The notes under the pieces were generated by a model. The model was not told the origin of the DNA and did no database searches. It saw only the letters and a list, made by a program, of their open reading frames with translations. Below, in pieces: positions 60,128 to 64,000 of a stretch of DNA of 64,000 nt. A program made the translations under genes and the position numbers. How positions within the stretch are numbered: position 1 is the first letter of the stretch; every line of letters begins with the position of its first letter. Origin of the DNA: Sutterella massiliensis (lineage in GTDB: Bacteria > Pseudomonadota > Gammaproteobacteria > Burkholderiales > Burkholderiaceae_F); NCBI RefSeq assembly GCF_016899755.1, contig NZ_JACJJC010000010.1, forward strand, positions 1 through 64,000. The letters are read 5' to 3'.

Positions 60128-61378
60128 ATGTCAACAACGAAAAAGACGAACGAAGCCGCGTACGAGCGAATTGCCGTGCCGGACTTCGATTCCGGCAAGG
60201 ACGCGGCGGCATTCGTGCGCGAGTCGATTGATGCATTTAACGAAGAATCTTCGGAAGCGGCCGTTGCACGCTTTGCCGCGTCGCTTGACCGCACGGGCCG
60301 GGAAAAGCTTTTTGAGGCGCTCCTCATGAAGGAAGCGCAGGAAGTGGCCGCCTTGCGCGAAAAGCGCAAGGCGATCTATGAGCTCGCCGACGGGTACAGC
60401 CGCGGAGAATATCCCTACAAAAACCGCTATCCCGAGAAGCTTTACGAAGAGGAGCTCTTTCACCTGCAGGTCGAGCTTTTGAAGCTCCAGGAATGGGTGA
60501 AGCGCACGGGAGCGCGCATCGCGATCGTTTTTGAAGGGCGCGATACGGCGGGCAAAGGCGGCACGATCGGGCGCTTTACCGAGCACCTGAACCCGCGCGG
60601 CGCGCGCATCGTGGCGCTGCCCAAGCCCACCGAAGTCGAGCTGCGCCAGTGGTACTTCCAGCGCTATGTGGCCCAGCTTCCCAATCCGGGCGAAATCTGC
60701 TTCTTCGACCGCTCCTGGTACAACCGCGGCGTCGTGGAGCCCGTGATGGGCTTCTGCACGCAGGCGCAGACGGATCTCTTCCTGAGCGAAGTGAGCTACT
60801 TCGAAAAGAGTCTCGTTCGCTCCGGCATCACGCTCATCAAGTTCTGGCTTTCGATTTCCAAAGAAGAGCAGCTTCGCCGCTTCCGCGACCGTCAGGTGAA
60901 TCCCCTGAAGCGCTGGAAGCTCTCGCCCGTCGACATCGCTTCGATCGACAAGTGGGACGACTACACGCGCGCGATGCAGGCGATGTTCCGCGCGTCGGAC
61001 TCGCCCGAGGCGCCCTGGACCGTCATTCTTAACGAGGACAAGCGCCGCGGTCGTCTGAACGCAATCCGCGTTCTCCTGAAGTCGATCAACTACGACGGGC
61101 GCGACCTGGAGAAGATCGGCGCGATCGACCCGCTCATCGTCGGGCGCGCGGGCCTGCTCCTTTCGGACGCCGAAGAAACGCTCTTTTCAACAGGCGCCAT
61201 GACGAACGCACTCGCGAGCGGCCACGTCGCTTCGCATGAACTCGCCAAGAAAACCAAGCAGGATCCGAAGGAAGAACTCAAGCGCGCCAAGCGCATTGAA
61301 AAGCTGCAGGCGGAAGTGAAGAACGCGATGCGCAGCAAATTCACGGCGAACTTGACGAAGAAAAAGAACGGGAAGTAA
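60128..61378 (+). CDS. ppk2: Polyphosphate kinase 2 (PPK2 family)
   Basis: The 416-residue protein has the PPK2 core: Walker A VFEGRDTAGKGGTIGRF, the lid region LPKPTEVELRQWYFQRYV, Walker B ICFFDRSWYNRGVVEPVMGF, and the QLRRFRDRQVNPLKRWKLSP-type segment. N- and C-terminal extensions (about 130 and 70 residues) flank it; the C-tail is Lys-rich. PPK2 transfers phosphate between polyphosphate and nucleotides. The single-domain core points to class I, which makes NTP from NDP. GAGGGGAG precedes the ATG. It lies 66 nt after sctU on the same strand, so co-transcription is possible. Confidence 0.93.
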   Translation: MSTTKKTNEAAYERIAVPDFDSGKDAAAFVRESIDAFNEESSEAAVARFAASLDRTGREKLFEALLMKEAQEVAALREKRKAIYELADGYSRGEYPYKNRYPEKLYEEELFHLQVELLKLQEWVKRTGARIAIVFEGRDTAGKGGTIGRFTEHLNPRGARIVALPKPTEVELRQWYFQRYVAQLPNPGEICFFDRSWYNRGVVEPVMGFCTQAQTDLFLSEVSYFEKSLVRSGITLIKFWLSISKEEQLRRFRDRQVNPLKRWKLSPVDIASIDKWDDYTRAMQAMFRASDSPEAPWTVILNEDKRRGRLNAIRVLLKSINYDGRDLEKIGAIDPLIVGRAGLLLSDAEETLFSTGAMTNALASGHVASHELAKKTKQDPKEELKRAKRIEKLQAEVKNAMRSKFTANLTKKKNGK

Positions 61379-61384
61379 TGCCCG

Positions 61385-61417
61385 GAAGGCTGCCTCCTCG
61401 GGCGCGAGGCAGCCTTC
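61385..61417. terminator. Hairpin after ppk2
   Basis: GAAGGCTGCCTC and GAGGCAGCCTTC form a perfect 12-bp stem with a 9-nt loop, 7 nt after the ppk2 stop. There is no T run on the plus strand, so termination may be imperfect. The remaining 61418-61640 holds no gene. Confidence 0.6.
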
Positions 61418-61648
61418 AAGCGAGATTGCGCTCGAGCGGAAGGTTTCGGTCGACCGCGGTTTCGGAAAACGAAGACGTCCATACGCTCGTTTTTTATTCT
61501 GTTTCCCGAAAAAGTTTTTGACGAATGCGATGCATCTCGTCATGCCGATACGGTAAACATCTTTTGCGTGAGTTGCCTAGGCAGTCATTCTTCGCTTCGG
61601 GATCTGAGATCAAAAAATAATTAAAGGCCCTGATGAGGATTTGATGCT

Positions 61649-61673
61649 CCCCTCCCAACTTCGTTGGAAGGGG
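61649..61673. repeat. Subterminal hairpin at the tnpB end
   Basis: CCCCTCCCAAC and GTTGGAAGGGG pair over 11 positions with one mismatch around TTC. It lies just past the tnpB stop, where IS605 right ends and TnpB guide RNAs are found. Confidence 0.7.
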
Positions 61674-61692
61674 ATTCTAAGGACCGTAGCCC

Positions 61693-62970
61693 TTATCCTA
61701 ACCGCTGTCCAATTCGGACAGCGATGGGCTGCATCAAACAGCCCTCATCGGTTTCGAGTAGCTTTTTGAGCCACTCATCACCGAGTTCTTTTCTGCCGAT
61801 GTTTAGGCACCCGTTCACATCGGCATTGATTTTTTGCCCATTTCGTCGGATGAACAGACCGCGAACACGCTTGCCAGAACTTTTTACTTGATGCGCATTT
61901 TTCTCCCCATAAGTAGGAAGCGGATCAAAGTCAAATGCTGACTGGCGAGAGGTGAAGCTCTCTTCGCGGATGATCACCTGTATTCCGATTTCTTCCGCCT
62001 TGTACCGAATCATGTCAATAAGTCGATTGAACGGAATACTGACAAAATGCTGATTGTTGACCTTGCCAATGTTGATCTTCTGCTTCCAGCCCTCGTTGTG
62101 ACCGATAATGATTTTTCCAAGATCGTTCTGCAAACAGAAATCAACAACGAAGCGGGAGACCTTGTGCAACTGGTTATTGATGCGACAGGTGCGTTTTATT
62201 ACTTTCGATTGTCGGTGCGAACTTTTGCCATGAGACTGAAGACTTGCGGCATCCTTGTTGTACAAAGCGTTGATGCTCTTCAACGCGCCCCCTTTGACAA
62301 CCACAGGATGAATCCCGCTGGCCGTCGCGGCAAGAGTGACGAGATTTCGAAGCCCAACATCAACAAGGCAAGCTCGACTTCTATCGAGAGCAATTGAAGC
62401 CGGATCGTAATCCTTGATTTTATAGGTCAGCTCAATAAAAAAAGCATTTCCGTGCGGGACTATCCGCACATCGCCAATGACAGTTTCCTCCTTCTTGGCA
62501 TTGAATGGCTGTTTTTCGCACGATCGAATCTTCAGCGGCAAAAAGGAGAACGCCCCCTTGCTCGTAAGAAACAGAAAACCGTTGTCGATCTTGTACCCAT
62601 TTCGACCGACGACAAAAGTTCGGTACTTCTTACTGTAGCCGGGCAGACGAGGAATCGTCTCATATTTAGACGGATTCGCGAAGTAAGCTTTGCGAGCTTC
62701 CTGCCAAGCCACAAACTGCTCGTGGATGATTTGCGTCTGCCTTTGCGCAGAGGCTGCCGAAGGCATGCCTTGATACGACTCGGAGCAGACCTGACGAGTC
62801 GCCTTGTCCAATTCGCTTCTGCTCAGAAGAGCTTCTTTGGCGAAAATCCGTTGCCGCTGAATGTAGACCGCCTGATTGCCGAGCTTTCTGGCCGACGAGC
62901 ACAGTCGGCGACACGCGTCAAAATGCGTATGTCCCGGTTTAACAACGATTCTTTCCACTCGCTGAGGCAT
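61693..62970 (-). CDS. tnpB: TnpB RNA-guided nuclease (IS605 OrfB)
   Basis: The 425-residue protein has the TnpB layout: an N-terminal helix-turn-helix-like part and WED/REC-like region, then a RuvC domain. The catalytic acids fall in CLVDVGLRNLVTLAATASG (Asp), KIIIGHNEGWKQKINIGK (Glu) and KINADVNGCLNIGRKEL (Asp). The usual zinc-ribbon cysteines between the second and third motifs are absent; the stretch reads ESFTSRQSAFDFDPLPTYG. TnpB proteins use an RNA from the element's 3' end to cut DNA and keep the element in place. The frame is complete. Confidence 0.88.
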   Translation of the reverse strand: MPQRVERIVVKPGHTHFDACRRLCSSARKLGNQAVYIQRQRIFAKEALLSRSELDKATRQVCSESYQGMPSAASAQRQTQIIHEQFVAWQEARKAYFANPSKYETIPRLPGYSKKYRTFVVGRNGYKIDNGFLFLTSKGAFSFLPLKIRSCEKQPFNAKKEETVIGDVRIVPHGNAFFIELTYKIKDYDPASIALDRSRACLVDVGLRNLVTLAATASGIHPVVVKGGALKSINALYNKDAASLQSHGKSSHRQSKVIKRTCRINNQLHKVSRFVVDFCLQNDLGKIIIGHNEGWKQKINIGKVNNQHFVSIPFNRLIDMIRYKAEEIGIQVIIREESFTSRQSAFDFDPLPTYGEKNAHQVKSSGKRVRGLFIRRNGQKINADVNGCLNIGRKELGDEWLKKLLETDEGCLMQPIAVRIGQRLG

Positions 62971-62973
62971 AAC

Positions 62974-63380
62974 GTGACAGATCTACGCGCAGGAGCCCAT
63001 TGCGTCTACAACATATCCATTTGGTACTCGTCGTAGCCTATCGACGAAAGGCTATCTCCGGTGCCGTGATATGCACTATACAGGAAGTCCTTCATCGTAT
63101 TCTTGATCGTCTGGAAGTCAAGATTCTCGAATTTTCCGGCGAGGCAGATCATGTTCATTTATTGATTTCAATTCCTCCGAGCTTCGCTGTTTCTGACCTC
63201 GTTAACAGGATCAAGACGGCTACAAGCAAGCCTATTCGCAGGGAGCATGCCAAAGAAATTGCGCCCTTCCTTTGGGGCAATCGGTTTTGGTCGAAAAGCT
63301 ATTGCGCCATCTCTGTTGGTGATGGGCGATCGATTGAAACAATCAAACGATATATCCAGGGGCAAGAAATGCCGAGCTAA
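62974..63380 (+). pseudogene. tnpA: Y1 transposase TnpA with an N-terminal frameshift
   Basis: A GTG at 62974 starts VTDLRAGAHCVYNIS, the usual TnpA N-terminus. The frame is then lost near 63012-63019, where the family sequence continues in another frame as IHLVLVVAYRRKAISG. The rest is intact: the HUH motif EADHVHLLISIPP and the catalytic tyrosine in ETIKRYIQGQEM. Total length would be about 135 residues, normal for the family. A TTG at 63000 could start a shortened product lacking the first strand. Either the transposase is inactive or a base was miscalled. Confidence 0.78.
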
Positions 63381-63399
63381 CGCTCGGCCCGCTATCCAT

Positions 63400-63438
63400 C
63401 CCTACCCAATGTTTCGCTTCGCTACACATTGGATAGGG
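63400..63438. repeat. Subterminal hairpin at the tnpA end
   Basis: CCCTACCCAATGT (63400-63412) and ACATTGGATAGGG (63426-63438) pair over 13 positions with one mismatch. A smaller GCCGAG-CTAACG-CTCGGC hairpin overlaps the tnpA stop at 63371-63388. Confidence 0.7.
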
Positions 63439-63505
63439 AATTCCGCGGGTTAGTGTTAAAAAAAAATTTGAAGTTCGGACGTGTTTTTATGCTTGTGTCG
63501 AGCAT

Positions 63506-63591
63506 CGACAAACCGTTGAAAACCAGGCGATTTAATGGCGATTTGGCGAACTGAAAGTCGCCTAAAAGCATTGATTTTCAACGATTTGTCG
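63506..63591. repeat. Long nested inverted repeat upstream of carA
   Basis: CGACAAACCGTTGAAAA (63506-63522) and TTTTCAACGATTTGTCG (63575-63591) are inverted copies with one mismatch. Inside them AGGCGA and TCGCCT form a second stem. The whole 86 bp can fold as one structure. It lies between the IS element and carA, 140 nt before the carA start. The rest of 63456-63730 holds a TTGACA at 63618-63623 without a good -10. Confidence 0.7.
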
Positions 63592-63730
63592 ACTATTAAA
63601 AAACGCTTCGACGCACTTTGACAGGTCCCCTGACGCAATAAGACATTTCTCTTAATTGCACGCCTCGGACGCATAGGCCGCGATCGATATGATTTGCCGA
63701 TCAGCAAATCTCCACAGGCAGGAAGAAATC

Positions 63731-64000
63731 GTGGCACTTATTCAAAAGAAATACCCTGCAGCAGCCCTCGTACTCGCCGACGGCACGGTCTTTGAAGGCC
63801 GCAGCCGCGGGGCGGCGGGTCTTGCGACCGGTGAAGTCGTCTTTAATACCGCCATGACGGGCTACCAGGAAATTTTGACGGACCCGTCTTACACGGGGCA
63901 GCTCGTCACGCTTACGACGGCGCATGTCGGCAATGTCGGCGCGAACAAGGAAGACATGGAATCGCGGTCGGTCTACGCTGCCGGTCTCATTGCGAAATCA
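63731..64000 (+). CDS. carA: Carbamoyl-phosphate synthase small subunit, 5' part
   Basis: The gene runs off the right edge; 90 codons are present from a GTG start with AGGAAG 5 nt upstream. The product reads [59 protein letters not shown], all typical of the N-terminal domain of CarA, the glutaminase subunit that supplies ammonia for arginine and pyrimidine synthesis. A long inverted repeat lies in its leader region, and an IS605-type element is about 275 nt upstream. carB would be expected next. Confidence 0.95.
   Translation, partial: MALIQKKYPAAALVLADGTVFEGRSRGAAGLATGEVVFNTAMTGYQEILTDPSYTGQLVTLTTAHVGNVGANKEDMESRSVYAAGLIAKS

Larger units (their letters stand above)
61640..63455. mobile_element. 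IS605-type element (IS200/IS605 family)
   Basis: The element holds a tnpB on the minus strand and a Y1 tnpA on the plus strand, divergent with start codons 3 nt apart. Both flanks carry hairpins: CCCCTCCCAAC/GTTGGAAGGGG at 61649-61673 and CCCTACCCAATGT/ACATTGGATAGGG at 63400-63438. Subterminal hairpins are the recognition sites of Y1 transposases. Exact ends and the target tetranucleotide cannot be fixed from one copy. No inverted terminal repeats or target duplication are expected in this family. Confidence 0.82.

Noticed and set aside
62452..63036. Plus-strand frame of 194 codons opposite tnpB
   Set aside because: Most is antisense to tnpB; only its last 20 codons are meaningful, being the true N-terminus of the frameshifted tnpA.
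1..64000. CRISPR arrays, tRNA or rRNA genes
   Set aside because: No regularly spaced repeats and no cloverleaf or rRNA sequence were noticed anywhere in the window.

Overview
The window looks like chromosomal DNA of a GC-rich betaproteobacterium of the Burkholderiales, most likely an anaerobic gut member of the Sutterellaceae. The basis is a Burkholderiales-type porin and H-NS-like protein, a cytosolic BisC-type molybdoenzyme and an [FeFe]-hydrogenase. System I cytochrome c maturation genes, and amino-acid/peptide rather than sugar genes, point the same way. The genus is an inference, not something read from a marker gene.

Layout. Positions 1-8.9 kb hold an H-NS-like gene, a secreted endonuclease I-type nuclease, an [FeFe]-hydrogenase fused in frame to rubredoxin and rubrerythrin, a membrane-anchored envelope protein, an AbgA-like M20 amidohydrolase and a periplasmic parvulin. 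At 9.1-12.8 kb is ccmF-ccmH-ccmI, followed by a 950-residue orphan protein. At 16.3-21.6 kb the minus strand carries a BisC-type S/N-oxide reductase, a guanidinium exporter (Gdx) behind a guanidine-II (mini-ykkC) riboswitch, and two transporters. At 21.8-31.2 kb are a Crp-like regulator, a LysR regulator with an APC permease and a YtcJ-like amidohydrolase, a porin, a secreted alpha/beta hydrolase and a Tat-exported dipeptidase E-like protein.

The main feature is a nearly complete Ysc/Bsc-type type III secretion system (T3SS) at about 36-60 kb, in two divergent units. The minus-strand unit is sctW-sycN-sctX-sctY-sctV, the same order as the Yersinia virA operon. The plus-strand unit begins with an lcrG-position gene, a filament/tip-like protein, an SycD-like chaperone and both translocators. 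It continues with a CesT-type chaperone, then sctC-D-(yscE)-F-G-I-J-K-L-N-O-P-Q-R, a STAS protein, an HATPase, and sctS-T-U. The STAS and HATPase genes lie between sctR and sctS and match the V and W members of an Rsb/Btr partner switch. The matching U member, an RsbU-type PP2C phosphatase, lies just left of the T3SS at 31.8-33.8 kb and overlaps a periplasmic ABC_sub_bind protein gene. Together these suggest that a periplasmic ligand, read by the phosphatase, sets the state of the V/W switch and hence T3SS output. No sigma factor (BtrS-like) or obvious effector is in the window.

The right end has a PPK2 polyphosphate kinase gene, an IS605-type element with divergent tnpB and (frameshifted) tnpA, a long nested inverted repeat, and the start of carA running off the edge. 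Two genes look broken: a PhzF-family gene with two single-base losses in C tracts, and tnpA. No tRNA, rRNA or CRISPR array was seen.
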